A DNA stretch of 35,622 bases from NCBI GenBank assembly GCA_000769715.1, contig JROS01000012.1:652-36273 (forward strand), read 5' to 3'. The notes beneath the pieces were generated by a model. That model was not told the origin of the DNA and did not search any database. It saw nothing but the letters and a program-made list of their open reading frames with translations. Positions 1 through 9,127 of this stretch are shown piece by piece. Every line of letters starts with the position of its first letter. Within the stretch, counting starts at the first letter, position 1. The stretch is from Desulfobulbus sp. Tol-SR. Lineage in GTDB: Bacteria; Desulfobacterota; Desulfobulbia; Desulfobulbales; Desulfocapsaceae. The position numbers and the translations under genes are program-made.

Positions 1-1
1 G

Positions 2-61
2 CCGGGGATCGAGGTATCCGCGATCTTCAAGGCCTCGAGCGTACTGCTGGCGGTCGTCTGA
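2..61 (+). CDS. C-terminal end of a TOBE/Mop-type molybdate-binding protein (partial)
   Basis: The window opens inside a reading frame that ends with TGA at 59-61. The last residues read PGIEVSAIFKASSVLLAVV. This closely resembles the end of the ModC protein in this window (AGVEVVAAIKASSFRRIV), which is a TOBE domain that binds molybdate. It is therefore probably the tail of a ModE-type regulator or a small molbindin, lying directly upstream of the molybdate transporter genes. Only 19 residues are visible, so regulator and storage protein cannot be told apart. Confidence 0.6.
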   Translation, partial: PGIEVSAIFKASSVLLAVV

Positions 62-114
62 AGGGGTCGGGGGAAACGTATATCACTCAATCATAAATGA
101 AAAGAGGAAGGACA

Positions 115-661
115 ATGCAGAGAAGAACAATATTGGTCGCGGTCATCATGGCCGTCGGTTTGCTGGTAACCAGTCTCGCCCAGGCCGGTGATATCAATCT
201 GTCGGCCGCGGCCAGCACCAGGGAGGCGATGATGGAGATCATCAAAGGCTTCGGGAAGGTGCAACCGGATGCCAGGGTTCGGACCAATTTCGGGGCCTCC
301 GGGGCCCTGGCCAAACAGACGGTGCAGGGCGCGCCGACGGATATCTTTCTCTCCGCCAACGACAAGTGGGTGGACTATGTGGTCAGGGAGGGCAAGGCCG
401 AGGGCAGGAACAGAGGCGTGTTCGCCTATAACAAGCTGGTCTTTGTCGGCAAACAAGGTGGTGCGGTCAAATCCCTGGCCGACCTGAAGGGCTGCGGTGC
501 TGTTCGAAGTCCCGGATGGACTCTACGATCGGGTGGCCTATCCGATGGTCATTACCGCCGCCGGTGCGGCCAAGGCCGAGGCCAGGGCGTTCTACAGCTA
601 CCTTGCCGGTCCGGAAGCCGGAGAAATATTGAAAAAATTCGGATTTGTGACAGAAAAATAG
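115..661 (+). pseudogene. modA: Molybdate ABC transporter substrate-binding protein ModA, internal deletion and frame change
   Basis: ModA is the periplasmic protein that captures molybdate or tungstate and delivers it to ModBC. ATG 115 is preferred over in-frame ATG 97 because the AGGAAGG ribosome-binding site lies just before 115. A signal peptide is followed by typical ModA sequence (LSAAASTREAMMEII, NFGASGALAKQ, APTDIFLSANDKWVD). This frame is good up to the ADLKG segment at about 492. From about 491-497 homology continues in another frame with VLFEVPDGLYDRVAYPMV and ends at TAG 661. The two parts sum to roughly 180 residues against about 250 for the family, so some 65-70 codons of the second lobe are missing. 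That lobe holds part of the ligand cleft, so the product should not work. modB and modC downstream look intact. It may be a real deletion or an assembly error. Confidence 0.8.
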
Positions 662-788
662 GTGCGCCGCACCATAACCGACCGTACGGCGTCGCCTCCG
701 GCCGACCGGGATGACGCCGTTACCGGCTGTGCGTCGATATCCCCGCCGTTTTTCCCCAATTCAAGCCGGATCTTTATTCTTGCGCGAC

Positions 789-1478
789 ATGGAAACGTTT
801 CTGACTCTCACCGCCCAGGATACCGATGCCATCTGGCTGTCCATCAAGGTGGCCTGCGGGGCGACTCTGATCGCCACCCCTCTGGGCTTTGCCACGGCGC
901 ATTTTCTGGTCTTCTCCCGCATGCCGGGCAAGTCGCTGATCGAAGGACTGATCAACCTGCCCCTCGTCCTGCCGCCGGTGGTCGTCGGGTATCTGCTGCT
1001 CCTGGTTTTCGGCCAGGCTGGATATCTCGGTCCTCTGCTGCGGTCGGTCGATATCCGCGTCATCTTCACCCTGACCGGGGCGGTCCTCGCCTCGGCGGTG
1101 GTCGGGTTTCCCCTGATGGTCCGGGCGATCCGCATCGGCATGGAGGAGATCGACGGCAATTGCCTGATGGCGGCGAGGACCCTGGGGGCGGGATGGTGGG
1201 ACACCCTGGCGACCATTACCCTGCCCCTGTCGGCGCGGGCGGTCCTGGCCGGCATGACCCTGATGTTCGCCCGCAGTCTCGGCGAATTCGGGGCGACGAT
1301 CATCCTCGCCGGCAATATCCCCGGCGTGACCCAGACCATCCCCCTGGCCATCTACGAGTACACCAACACCCCCGGCGGCGACCGGATGGCCCTCAACCTC
1401 TGCCTGGTGTCGATCGTGCTGTCCTTTGCCATCCTGCTGGTGAGCGAGGCGATCGGCCGCAATCTGAAGAGGAGGTGA
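789..1478 (+). CDS. modB: Molybdate ABC transporter permease ModB
   Basis: Inner-membrane permease of the molybdate importer. The 229-residue protein from ATG 789 (METFLTLTAQD) has the same length as E. coli ModB. It carries the family segments LPLVLPPVVVGYLLL (about residues 58-72), the EAA-type coupling loop AARTLGAGWWDTL (about 128-140) that contacts the ATPase, and ARSLGEFGATIILAGNIPG (about 161-179). Several hydrophobic helices are evident. The frame is open further upstream to an ATG at 711, but homology begins near 789; no strong ribosome-binding site precedes 789, so the start is moderately sure. It lies 4 bp before modC and follows the broken modA by about 130 bp. Confidence 0.93.
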   Translation: METFLTLTAQDTDAIWLSIKVACGATLIATPLGFATAHFLVFSRMPGKSLIEGLINLPLVLPPVVVGYLLLLVFGQAGYLGPLLRSVDIRVIFTLTGAVLASAVVGFPLMVRAIRIGMEEIDGNCLMAARTLGAGWWDTLATITLPLSARAVLAGMTLMFARSLGEFGATIILAGNIPGVTQTIPLAIYEYTNTPGGDRMALNLCLVSIVLSFAILLVSEAIGRNLKRR

Positions 1479-1482
1479 GGGG

Positions 1483-2538
1483 ATGGAACTCGAGGTCGAT
1501 ATCGAAAAACGGCTCGGCTCGTTTCGCTGCACCGCCGCCTTCACCCTGCATCTGCCGCGGTGCGGGGTGTTCGGGCCTTCCGGCAGCGGCAAATCGACCC
1601 TGATGAACCTGCTGGCGGGACTTCTCGTTCCGGATCGGGGCAGGATCCGCCTCGCCGGGCACACCCTGTATGATGGCGAGGCCGGGATCAACCTCCCGCC
1701 GGAACAGCGGCGGATCGGGGTGGTGTTTCAGCATGCCCGCCTTTTTCCCCATATGAACGTGCGGCGCAACCTGCTGTACGGCTGGCGGCGGACCGATGCC
1801 GGCGACCGCCGGATCGACCCCGAGGCCCTGATCGAGGTCCTCAATCTCGGCCACCTGCTTCATCGTGGCGTCAACCGGCTGTCGGGCGGCGAGCGGCAGC
1901 GGGTGGCCCTCGGCCGCACCGTGTTGGCCTGTCCCCGGCTGATCCTGATGGATGAACCCCTGACCGGACTCGACGAGGAACTGAAATACCAGATCATCCC
2001 CTATCTGCAGAGGGCCCTCGATGATTTCGCCATCCCATTGCTCTTCATCAGCCATTCGCTGCGGGAGATGCGGCTGATGACCGACGAGGTCCTGGTCTTT
2101 CGCGATGGCGCCGTGCAGGCGCAGCTGGCGACCGAAAGCCTGGCCCGCAGCGACATGGCCACGGCCGGCGGCGGCTATACCAATATGCTGCATCTCGGCC
2201 CCCCGCGCCCGGTTGGTGATCTGTGGCGCTATCCCTGGGGAGAGGTCGAGCTGGTCCTGACCGAAGGGGGAAGAAACGGCGACAATTTCGTCGAACTCGA
2301 GGCCAGGGACATCATCCTGTTCAAGGGCTGTCCTGCCGCCATCAGTGCCCGCAATCTCCTGGCCTGCAAGGTGGTCGGCCTGTTCGGGGTCAGCAACCGG
2401 GTCGGGGTGGAACTCGACTGCGGCGGCAACCGCCTGGTGGCCCAGATTGTCCCGGAATCGGTGCGCGAAATGGGCATCACGGCGGGGGTTGAGGTCGTCG
2501 CCGCGATCAAGGCCTCGTCATTCCGCAGGATTGTCTGA
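1483..2538 (+). CDS. modC: Molybdate ABC transporter ATP-binding protein ModC
   Basis: ATPase that powers molybdate import. The 351-residue protein has Walker A GPSGSGKST (31-39), a Q-loop near VFQHARLFPH (81-90), the ABC signature LSGGERQ (133-139), Walker B LILMDE (153-158) and an H-loop in LLFISHS. The C-terminal region (about 285-351) is a TOBE domain that binds oxyanion and can feed back on transport; its end resembles the partial protein at the left edge of the window. A strong ribosome-binding site (GGAGGTGAGGGG) lies directly before ATG 1483, inside the end of modB, showing translational coupling. ModC could also serve another permease if modA is truly dead. Confidence 0.95.
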   Translation: MELEVDIEKRLGSFRCTAAFTLHLPRCGVFGPSGSGKSTLMNLLAGLLVPDRGRIRLAGHTLYDGEAGINLPPEQRRIGVVFQHARLFPHMNVRRNLLYGWRRTDAGDRRIDPEALIEVLNLGHLLHRGVNRLSGGERQRVALGRTVLACPRLILMDEPLTGLDEELKYQIIPYLQRALDDFAIPLLFISHSLREMRLMTDEVLVFRDGAVQAQLATESLARSDMATAGGGYTNMLHLGPPRPVGDLWRYPWGEVELVLTEGGRNGDNFVELEARDIILFKGCPAAISARNLLACKVVGLFGVSNRVGVELDCGGNRLVAQIVPESVREMGITAGVEVVAAIKASSFRRIV

Positions 2539-3020
2539 GATGTATTCGCTATCGATCGAGTTCGGGCGCCACGTTCCGGCAATAAGACGAACGAGTTCGA
2601 AGGAGACTGCATTCCATGGCATGGACGGTATGACGTCAATCATGTTCAGGCGTGACAGGCGGCATGACTTCGTATCGAAGTTGCCGGGGAAAAATCTTCT
2701 CCTCTTGCCCGTTTGCGGAGAATTGTGTAAGAAAACATATCGACTATCCGCCGAGTCCGATTGAATGTTGTGTCTGAAATAATCCTTCTGTATATCATTC
2801 TACCCTTCGTCGTCTTCCCAGGAATATGTGAATTCGCCTCTCGGGCTGCCGCTCGTTTCAATCCGGCGTCCGCCAGGCGGGAATCTCTGTCCCGACGGAG
2901 GCGATTACTGCCGCAATGCAACCAACCCTCCATCGTTCCTCGTAACTGCCGGCGCAGATAGCCTTCTGCCCATGGAAAGCAGCTCGAGGAACATTTTTCG
3001 CCATTCAAGGCCTTTTGGAT
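2539..3020. other. Intergenic region, no gene recognised
   Basis: This stretch of about 480 bases separates modC from the FAD/Fe-S oxidoreductase gene. Short open frames here have no recognisable motif, signal peptide or convincing ribosome-binding site. It is less GC-rich than its flanks in the middle (about 2690-2830). It probably holds the modC transcript end and the promoter for the next gene, but no strong -35/-10 pair or T-tailed hairpin was found by eye. Confidence 0.5.
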
Positions 3021-6000
3021 ATGAACAAGAATCACTATCGCGAAATACCCTATAATTTTACTTCCGCCGACGACAAACTGATCATCAATCTGCTCTTCGG
3101 GGCAGAGGTGTGGGAGGATCTGGAGGAACTGCGCAGTCAGCGGATCACCGGTCGCTCGTCGCGGCTGGTGATGCGCTTCATGGGCGACCTGTTCATTCTC
3201 AGGCGCAACCCTTTCCTGTTCCAGGAGCTGATCGATTCGCCGCACCGGCGGCAGCGGTTTTTCGACACCGCCGAGGAGGATCTGGCGATCATCGAGGAAG
3301 CGGCCCGCATCGGCCGGGTCGGCTCGGAGCGGAGTTCCAAAGTATTGCGGCTGGTGGCGACCTGCCGCCGGCGATTTGCCGAAATAAAGCAGGAGATTCA
3401 CGACGCCCCGGCGATGCGCGGCCAGATGCAGAAAAAGTTGGGGGCGATCATCGGCGCCGAAAACGTCCGCTTCGATCCCTTCACCCTCATCAGCCATGCC
3501 ACCGATGCCACCGACTGGCGTCTGTTCCTGCCGCTGGCGGTTCTGCGGCCGTCGGTGGAGGAGCAGGTGCCGCCGCTGATGCAGGCGGTAGCCGAACTGG
3601 GATTGAAAATCATCCCCCGTGGCGGCGGCACCGGCCTGACCGGCGGCAGCGTGCCGGTGACCAGCAACTGCGTCATCATCAACACCGAGAAGCTGACGAA
3701 AATCCATGATATCGTCTCCTGGGATATGCCCCATCTCGGTCCGGAGGCAAGGATTCCGGTGCTCAAGGTGGAGGCCGGCGTCGTCACCTCCGACGCCATG
3801 GCCCACGCCACCATGGCCAATCTGGTCTTCGCCACCGACCCGACCAGCGCCTGGGCCTCGACCATCGGCGGCAACATCGCCGAAAACGCCGGCGGCAAGA
3901 CCGCGGTGCTGTGGGGCACGGCGATCGACAACATCCTGGCCTACACCATTGCCATGCCCGGCAACGGCCTGGTGACCGTCCGCCGGGTCAATCACCCGAT
4001 GCGCAAGATCCTGCCCGAGGATACGGTCCACTTTCAGGTCCTGGATCACAACGGGCGGCTGCTCCGCGACGTCCACCTGACCGGGACCGAGATCCGCAAG
4101 AAGGGGTTGTGGAAGGACATCACCAACAAGGCCCTGAAGGGCCTGCCGGGCTTCCAGAAAGAGGGCACCGACGGTATCATCACCTCCGGCGAATTCGTGC
4201 TCCACCAGGCCTACGAAAAGAAGATGACCTACTGCCTGGAATTTTTCGGTGACGACATGGACGAGGCCAGCCGGGTCATCGTCGAGATCTCCGAGGAATT
4301 CGTCAACCACGGCGAAGAGGCGCTGATGGCCCTCGAGCACTTCGACGAGGAGTATATCCGCGCCATCAAGTACAAATTCAAGGCGGCCCGGAGCGAACAT
4401 CCGAAGGCGGTGCTGCTGATCGACATGGTCGGCCACACCACCGCCCAGGTGGTGCGCGGCAAGGAGCGGTTGAAACAGCTCCTCCTGCCGTATGACAACA
4501 CCGAGCTGTTCGTCGCCCAGGATGCCGACGAGGCCGCCCGGTTCTGGCGCGACCGCAAGCGGCTCGGGGCCATTGCCGCCCGCACCAATGCCTTCAAGCT
4601 CAACGAGGACATCGTCCTCCCGCTGCCGGCGCTGGCCGGATTCGCCCGGTTCGTCGACGCCTACAACATCGATGAGGATATCCATAACAAGACCCAGTTC
4701 ATTGAACGGATTGTCGAGTATCTGAAGACTGCCGAACCGATCGAGGATCCGGACTGGCTCGAGGCGAAGATACCCAAGGCCAACGACCTGTGCCGGGAAA
4801 CCCTGGAGAAGCTGCATCTCCGCCGCCGCGAGTCGATGCGGGACGCGATCGATATCAGGAAACTGCTGGCCGATCTGCTCGAGCTGTTGAGCGGCTACAG
4901 CAAGGTCAGCGGCATGATCGAAAGCATCTACGGCGAGGTGCGGTCGAAGCGGATCATCATCGCCACCCACATGCACGCCGGCGATGGCAATATCCATGTC
5001 AACATCCCGGTCTTCTCCAACGACCGCGTCATGATGAAGCGGGCCGAAAAGACCGCCGAGGATGTCATGGCCAAGGCGGTCGAACTGGGCGGAGTGGTGA
5101 GCGGCGAGCACGGGATCGGCATCACCAAGATGAAATTCCTGGAGCAATCCCGGCTGGAGGAGCTGCGCCGCTACCGCCGGGAGGTCGATCCGCAGGGCAT
5201 CATGAATCCGGGGATGCTCAACGATCCGGCGATCATCGACAAGGTCTACACCCCGTCGTTCAACCTGCTCGAACTGGAGGCGAAGATCCTCCAGTACGGC
5301 TCGCTGGCCCAGCTGTCGTCGATGATCTCCAAGTGCATCCGCTGCGGCAAGTGCATGCCGGTGTGCTGCGTCTACCATCCGGGGAGCAACATCTTCTTCC
5401 ACCCCCGCAACAAGAACATGGTCATCGGCTCGCTCATCGAGGCCCTGCTCTACGATATGCAGCGCACCCACCTGCCGCGTTTCAACCAGCTCAAAAACCT
5501 CGAGGAGATCGCCGACCACTGCACCCTGTGCCGCAAGTGCCTGGCGCCCTGCCCGGTGGATATCGACACCGCCGAGGTGTCGCTCCTCGAGCGGGAGATC
5601 CTCGGCGATCTCGGCTACAAGCACACCGCCCCGGCAACCCTGATGTCGCTGTATTACCTGAAGATCAGGAACCGCAGTTTCAACAGGGTGTTCCGCAAGG
5701 GGGTGCTGCAATGGGGCGGCGACCTGCAGCGGTGGGCGGCCAAGGCCTACAAAAAGGCGCCGGCGGCGATTACCGATAAGCGATGGCGCTTCCTCAACAT
5801 GTTCAAGTCGCCGATGATGCCGGCGTCACCGACCAGCCTCGGCGCCCGGCTGCCGTACTACTCGGAGCGGGAGGCGCTGATGATCAACCCGGAAGGACCG
5901 GTCGGAAAGACCGTCTTTTATTTTCCCGGCTGCGGTTCGGAGCGCCTGTACGCCGACATCGCCACCGCCGCCATCTATCTGCTGGCGAAAAACAATATCC

Positions 6001-6659
6001 GGGTCATCGTCCCGCCGCTGTCGCAATGTTGCGGCTTTCCGGCCAGGGCCAACGCCAAAAAGAGGATGGCGTCGATCATCAGCCTGCGGGACACCATCAT
6101 CCTGACCCAGATCCGCGACATGCTCGGCCATCTGGTGTTCGACGCCTTTCTCGTCAGTTGCGGTACCTGCCGTGAGTCCCTGCACGAGATGGGGGTCAGC
6201 GAGATCTTCGACTGCCCGATGACCGATATCTCGCAGTTCGTCATGGAAAATTCGAACGGTCAGTTCGGGCCCCGCCGCCAGGGAACGGTGCTGTACCACA
6301 CCCCCTGCCATGACTCCTTCGACGGGGCCGGACCGAGGCTGCTGGGACAGTTGTACCAGGAGGTGCGGAGTGTCGCCAACTGCTGCTCCGAGGCCGGGAC
6401 CCTGGCCGTCTCGAGGCCGGATATCGCCCATGCCATGCTCGAACGCAAACGCGAATCCCTGGCCAGGGCCGGGGCGGGGAGCGAGGCCACGATCATCGCC
6501 ACCAACTGCCCGTCCTGCCTGTCCGGCCTCGGGCGCAACCGGGAGATGGGGATCACCCCGCAGCATATGACGGTGGTCCTGGCCGAGGCCATCGGCGGCC
6601 CGGACTGGATGAGCGAATTCGCCCGGCTGGTGGAGGGGGCGGAAAAGGTGACGTTTTAG
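3021..6659 (+). CDS. Giant FAD-linked 2-hydroxyacid dehydrogenase / Fe-S / CCG-domain fusion (DUF3683 type)
   Basis: A 1212-residue cytoplasmic or membrane-associated flavoprotein, probably oxidising D-lactate, glycolate or a similar 2-hydroxyacid and passing electrons through Fe-S clusters to the quinone pool or a partner. Order: N-terminal DUF3683-like region (1 to about 135); FAD-binding PCMH domain with PRGGGTGLTGGSVP (near 198); FAD-oxidase C-terminal domain with HMHAGDGNIHVN (near 650) and GEHGIGITK (near 695); two 4Fe-4S motifs, CIRCGKCMPVC (near 772) and CTLCRKCLAPC (near 834); then two CCG (HdrB/GlpC-like) repeats with PGCG, QCCGFP, CGTC, HTPCHDS, NCCSEAG and NCPSC (about 965-1170). 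The fusion joins GlcD- and GlcF-like functions in one chain. ATG 3021 is chosen over in-frame TTG 3015. Substrate is not settled by sequence. Confidence 0.88.
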   Translation: MNKNHYREIPYNFTSADDKLIINLLFGAEVWEDLEELRSQRITGRSSRLVMRFMGDLFILRRNPFLFQELIDSPHRRQRFFDTAEEDLAIIEEAARIGRVGSERSSKVLRLVATCRRRFAEIKQEIHDAPAMRGQMQKKLGAIIGAENVRFDPFTLISHATDATDWRLFLPLAVLRPSVEEQVPPLMQAVAELGLKIIPRGGGTGLTGGSVPVTSNCVIINTEKLTKIHDIVSWDMPHLGPEARIPVLKVEAGVVTSDAMAHATMANLVFATDPTSAWASTIGGNIAENAGGKTAVLWGTAIDNILAYTIAMPGNGLVTVRRVNHPMRKILPEDTVHFQVLDHNGRLLRDVHLTGTEIRKKGLWKDITNKALKGLPGFQKEGTDGIITSGEFVLHQAYEKKMTYCLEFFGDDMDEASRVIVEISEEFVNHGEEALMALEHFDEEYIRAIKYKFKAARSEHPKAVLLIDMVGHTTAQVVRGKERLKQLLLPYDNTELFVAQDADEAARFWRDRKRLGAIAARTNAFKLNEDIVLPLPALAGFARFVDAYNIDEDIHNKTQFIERIVEYLKTAEPIEDPDWLEAKIPKANDLCRETLEKLHLRRRESMRDAIDIRKLLADLLELLSGYSKVSGMIESIYGEVRSKRIIIATHMHAGDGNIHVNIPVFSNDRVMMKRAEKTAEDVMAKAVELGGVVSGEHGIGITKMKFLEQSRLEELRRYRREVDPQGIMNPGMLNDPAIIDKVYTPSFNLLELEAKILQYGSLAQLSSMISKCIRCGKCMPVCCVYHPGSNIFFHPRNKNMVIGSLIEALLYDMQRTHLPRFNQLKNLEEIADHCTLCRKCLAPCPVDIDTAEVSLLEREILGDLGYKHTAPATLMSLYYLKIRNRSFNRVFRKGVLQWGGDLQRWAAKAYKKAPAAITDKRWRFLNMFKSPMMPASPTSLGARLPYYSEREALMINPEGPVGKTVFYFPGCGSERLYADIATAAIYLLAKNNIRVIVPPLSQCCGFPARANAKKRMASIISLRDTIILTQIRDMLGHLVFDAFLVSCGTCRESLHEMGVSEIFDCPMTDISQFVMENSNGQFGPRRQGTVLYHTPCHDSFDGAGPRLLGQLYQEVRSVANCCSEAGTLAVSRPDIAHAMLERKRESLARAGAGSEATIIATNCPSCLSGLGRNREMGITPQHMTVVLAEAIGGPDWMSEFARLVEGAEKVTF

Positions 6660-6724
6660 GAGCGGCGGAGACCGCCGTGCCAGGCCTTCCGGTCTCCTGA
6701 AGAGGTTGGCCTGGTTAATTTATG

Positions 6725-6799
6725 CTGTTATTTCGAGTGATAACGAGAAATCTCGGTTGCCAGGACGATGAGATTTCCCCCCTCCGGTCGAAATGACAG
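6725..6799. repeat. Imperfect palindromic repeat element
   Basis: The outer arms CTGTTATTTCGA (6725-6736) and TCGAAATGACAG (6788-6799) are inverted copies with one mismatch. An inner pair, GAAATCTC (6747-6754) and GAGATTTC (6770-6777), is perfectly inverted. Elements beginning with TCATTTCGA and ending with the inverted CGAAATGA are familiar as dispersed palindromic repeats in many environmental bacterial genomes. Only one copy was found in this window, so the repeat nature is inferred from form. Confidence 0.5.
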
Positions 6800-6866
6800 A
6801 ACCTGCAACTGATCCTTTCCTCAACCATCTTCGTTCTTTGGCGATCCGATTTCCTCGAAATTCAAT

Positions 6867-6896
6867 TTGACAAGCCGTCGGCGCGTTGAATAAAAT
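6867..6896 (+). promoter_or_regulatory. Candidate sigma-70-type promoter
   Basis: TTGACA (6867-6872) and TAAAAT (6891-6896) are separated by 18 bases. It points toward the SUMF1-like/decaheme/barrel operon but lies about 435 bases before the first start codon, so either the leader is long or the real promoter is closer. Confidence 0.35.
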
Positions 6897-7331
6897 CGAA
6901 TCATCATAATCTTCAAATTGATTTATTGAACTTTCATAACCGCAGGGCGGTAACGGCATTGCCGGAGTCCCTGGATCGGCGGTGGCTGGAAGTTGAAAAT
7001 ATCATTTGGATGTCACGCTCGTTTTTGCCTGTTCTGTCTGCCTGTTCGCTGTAGTGCTCTAAAGAAACCACAAGTCAATGCGTTGATTCGGGGAATGCTG
7101 TTGGTTCTCTCCATTCCGGTCCCAGTGGCGCCTTGATGTCCCGGATCCATGATAAGCGGCCCAACGGCTGCTCAAATAATCGATGAACACCGTATTTCTG
7201 CGAGGATATGTGAACTTTTTCCTCTATTCCGGAGGAGCGATGGAGGTCTGGTGTCGGACCGGCCCGCGATATCCCGGTGGCGCCGTCCGTACCAGGTAAT
7301 TGACAACGAAAAGACATGGAGGAGGGGCGAG

Positions 7332-8162
7332 ATGATCTGGAAAACGCCCGGTGTGCTGTTGGTTCTATTGTTCTTCGCTTATCCCGATGGAGCCGATGCG
7401 GAGCCTGCTTACAAGGATCAGGCGACAGGGATGGAATTGATGTTTATCAAGGGCGGCTGTTTTGCCATGGGTGATTCGATCGGTGACGGCGACCCCAACG
7501 AGCGACCGGTGCATGAGGCCTGCGTCGGTGATTTTTACATCGGCAAAAACGAGGTGACCAACGCCCAGTTCAAAAAATTCGCACCCGGCCACAGCGGCGG
7601 AGTGGTCGACGGAGCGCAACTCGGCGGCGACAGCCAGCCGGTCGTCAATGTTTCCTGGGAGGAGGCCGTCGCCTTTGCCAGATGGCTGTCGGAGAAATCG
7701 GGACAGGTCTATCGGCTGCCGACGGAGGCCGAGTGGGAATATGCCGCCCGCGCCGGGACTACGCTGAGTCGCTACTGGGGCAACGATCCCGATGCATCCT
7801 GCAAGTACGCCAACGTCGCCGATCTGACGGCGAAGAAGCAACGACCCAAATGGACGACATTTCCCTGCGACGACCATCATGTGGTGTCGGCCCCGGTGGG
7901 CAGCTTCATGGCCAATGGCTACGGGTTGCACGATATGCTCGGCAATGTCTGGGAGTGGTGTGAGGATGTCTATAACAGCGAGGCATACACGAAACTGCCG
8001 AAAGACAATCCGGTGTACCAGGGGGCAGGGGAGTATCGCGTGATGCGCGGTGGCGGATGGAGCAATGGGCCTCTGGGGATACGGAGCTCCCATCGCGTCG
8101 GGCTTTCACCCGATTTCGGTCATCACGCACTCGGTTTCCGCCTGGTCAAGACCGTCAAGTGA
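7332..8162 (+). CDS. Secreted SUMF1/formylglycine-generating-enzyme-like protein
   Basis: A 276-residue protein with an N-terminal signal peptide (cleavage likely near ADAEPAY) followed by one SUMF1-type (FGE-sulfatase) domain. Visible family blocks are MELMFIKGGCFAMG, the N-terminal EVTNAQFKKF, RLPTEAEWEYAAR, GLHDMLGNVWEWCED, the RVMRGGGW block and the terminal ALGFRL. True formylglycine-generating enzymes carry a catalytic Cys pair near the end; here the last block reads GFRL without it, so sulfatase activation is unlikely. Related domains act as ligand-binding or non-haem iron modules. ATG 7332 has a strong GGAGGAGGGG ribosome-binding site. It lies 54 bp before a decaheme cytochrome gene and is probably co-transcribed, suggesting a role on the periplasmic or outer-membrane side of that complex. 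Confidence 0.85.
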   Translation: MIWKTPGVLLVLLFFAYPDGADAEPAYKDQATGMELMFIKGGCFAMGDSIGDGDPNERPVHEACVGDFYIGKNEVTNAQFKKFAPGHSGGVVDGAQLGGDSQPVVNVSWEEAVAFARWLSEKSGQVYRLPTEAEWEYAARAGTTLSRYWGNDPDASCKYANVADLTAKKQRPKWTTFPCDDHHVVSAPVGSFMANGYGLHDMLGNVWEWCEDVYNSEAYTKLPKDNPVYQGAGEYRVMRGGGWSNGPLGIRSSHRVGLSPDFGHHALGFRLVKTVK

Positions 8163-8216
8163 GCAGCGGCGGACCGAGGGTGAGCAGCTAATTTCCAAGA
8201 ATCTCCAGGAGGCATT

Positions 8217-9116
8217 ATGAAGCGAACGTACATGATCCTGTTATTCCCGTTTTGCCTGCTTTTGCTCTCTTTCTCGCTGTCGATCGGCGCTCCTGCGGAG
8301 AACCCGACGGCAGGTGCCAAGGAGGGATTCATCGGGGCGGAAACCTGCAAGGAATGTCATGAGACGCAGTATGGCAGCTACGCCGAATCGATCCATTTCA
8401 AAAAATCGGTCAAGGGGCCCGAATCGCAGGATGCGTGCGAAAGCTGCCACGGTTCAGGGGCCAGGCATGTCGAAAAAGGCGGGGGGCGCGGGGTGGATAT
8501 CTTCGCCTTCGGCAAGGATGTCGATCCTGACGCCAAGTCCGCCAAATGCCTGGCCTGCCATGAAAGGACGCCGGGCATGGATCTCTGGGCCATGGGAGTC
8601 CACCGGCGCAACGACGTCTCCTGCGATTCCTGCCACACCCTCCATGCCGCCGGTCGGCAGAAGCCGAGGGAACCCGATGTCTGTTTCGGTTGCCACAAGG
8701 ATATCAAGATCGAGACGAACAAGCGGTCGCATCATCCGATCCGTGAGGGCAAGATCAAATGCTCGTCCTGCCATTCCCCGCACGGGAGCCTCAGCCGGTA
8801 TATGGTCAACGCCGATGACTCCCGGGAACTGTGCTTCCGTTGTCATGCCGACAAGCGCGGACCGGCGGTGTGGGAGCATCCGCCCGTGGAGGAGGATTGC
8901 CAGAGTTGCCATGCCGTTCATGGCAGTTCCCATATGAAGCTGTTGAACGAGCGAATCCCGCAACTGTGTCAGAATTGTCACGATTGGTCTCGTCACCCCG
9001 GCACCCCCTATGACAAGTCCGCGTCGTTTACCAGTCGCTGGGACTGCCTGCGTTGCCATCCGGCCATCCATGGCTCGAATTCACCGCATGCCGAAGGCCT
9101 GCGCTTCGTTCGCTAA
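8217..9116 (+). CDS. Decaheme c-type cytochrome, MtrA/DmsE family
   Basis: A 299-residue periplasmic cytochrome with a signal peptide and exactly ten CxxCH haem-binding motifs: CKECH, CESCH, CLACH, CDSCH, CFGCH, CSSCH, CFRCH, CQSCH, CQNCH and CLRCH. Size, haem number and spacing match the MtrA/DmsE/PioA family, whose members sit inside an outer-membrane barrel and conduct electrons across it. The next gene, 11 bp downstream, encodes just such a barrel. The start ATG 8217 has AGGAGG at suitable spacing. Function in outward (metal, electrode, partner cell) or inward electron flow cannot be decided from sequence. No MtrC-like outer-surface multihaem cytochrome is present in the window. Confidence 0.93.
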   Translation: MKRTYMILLFPFCLLLLSFSLSIGAPAENPTAGAKEGFIGAETCKECHETQYGSYAESIHFKKSVKGPESQDACESCHGSGARHVEKGGGRGVDIFAFGKDVDPDAKSAKCLACHERTPGMDLWAMGVHRRNDVSCDSCHTLHAAGRQKPREPDVCFGCHKDIKIETNKRSHHPIREGKIKCSSCHSPHGSLSRYMVNADDSRELCFRCHADKRGPAVWEHPPVEEDCQSCHAVHGSSHMKLLNERIPQLCQNCHDWSRHPGTPYDKSASFTSRWDCLRCHPAIHGSNSPHAEGLRFVR

Positions 9117-9127
9117 GGAGGATTACC

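Larger units (their letters stand above)
6660..7331. other. Long intergenic region before the electron-transfer operon
   Basis: About 670 bases without a convincing gene. It contains a palindromic repeat (6725-6799) and a sigma-70-like promoter (6867-6896). The remainder, including an open frame that runs into the next gene from 7149, shows no protein-like motif, and the strong ribosome-binding site at 7320-7328 places the next start at 7332. It may be a long leader for the operon that follows. Confidence 0.5.

Noticed and set aside
2646-5711. 1021-residue open frame on the minus strand
   Set aside because: It lies antisense to the FAD/Fe-S oxidoreductase, is rich in Asp, Gly, Leu, His and Arg with no family motifs, and is a GC-driven shadow.
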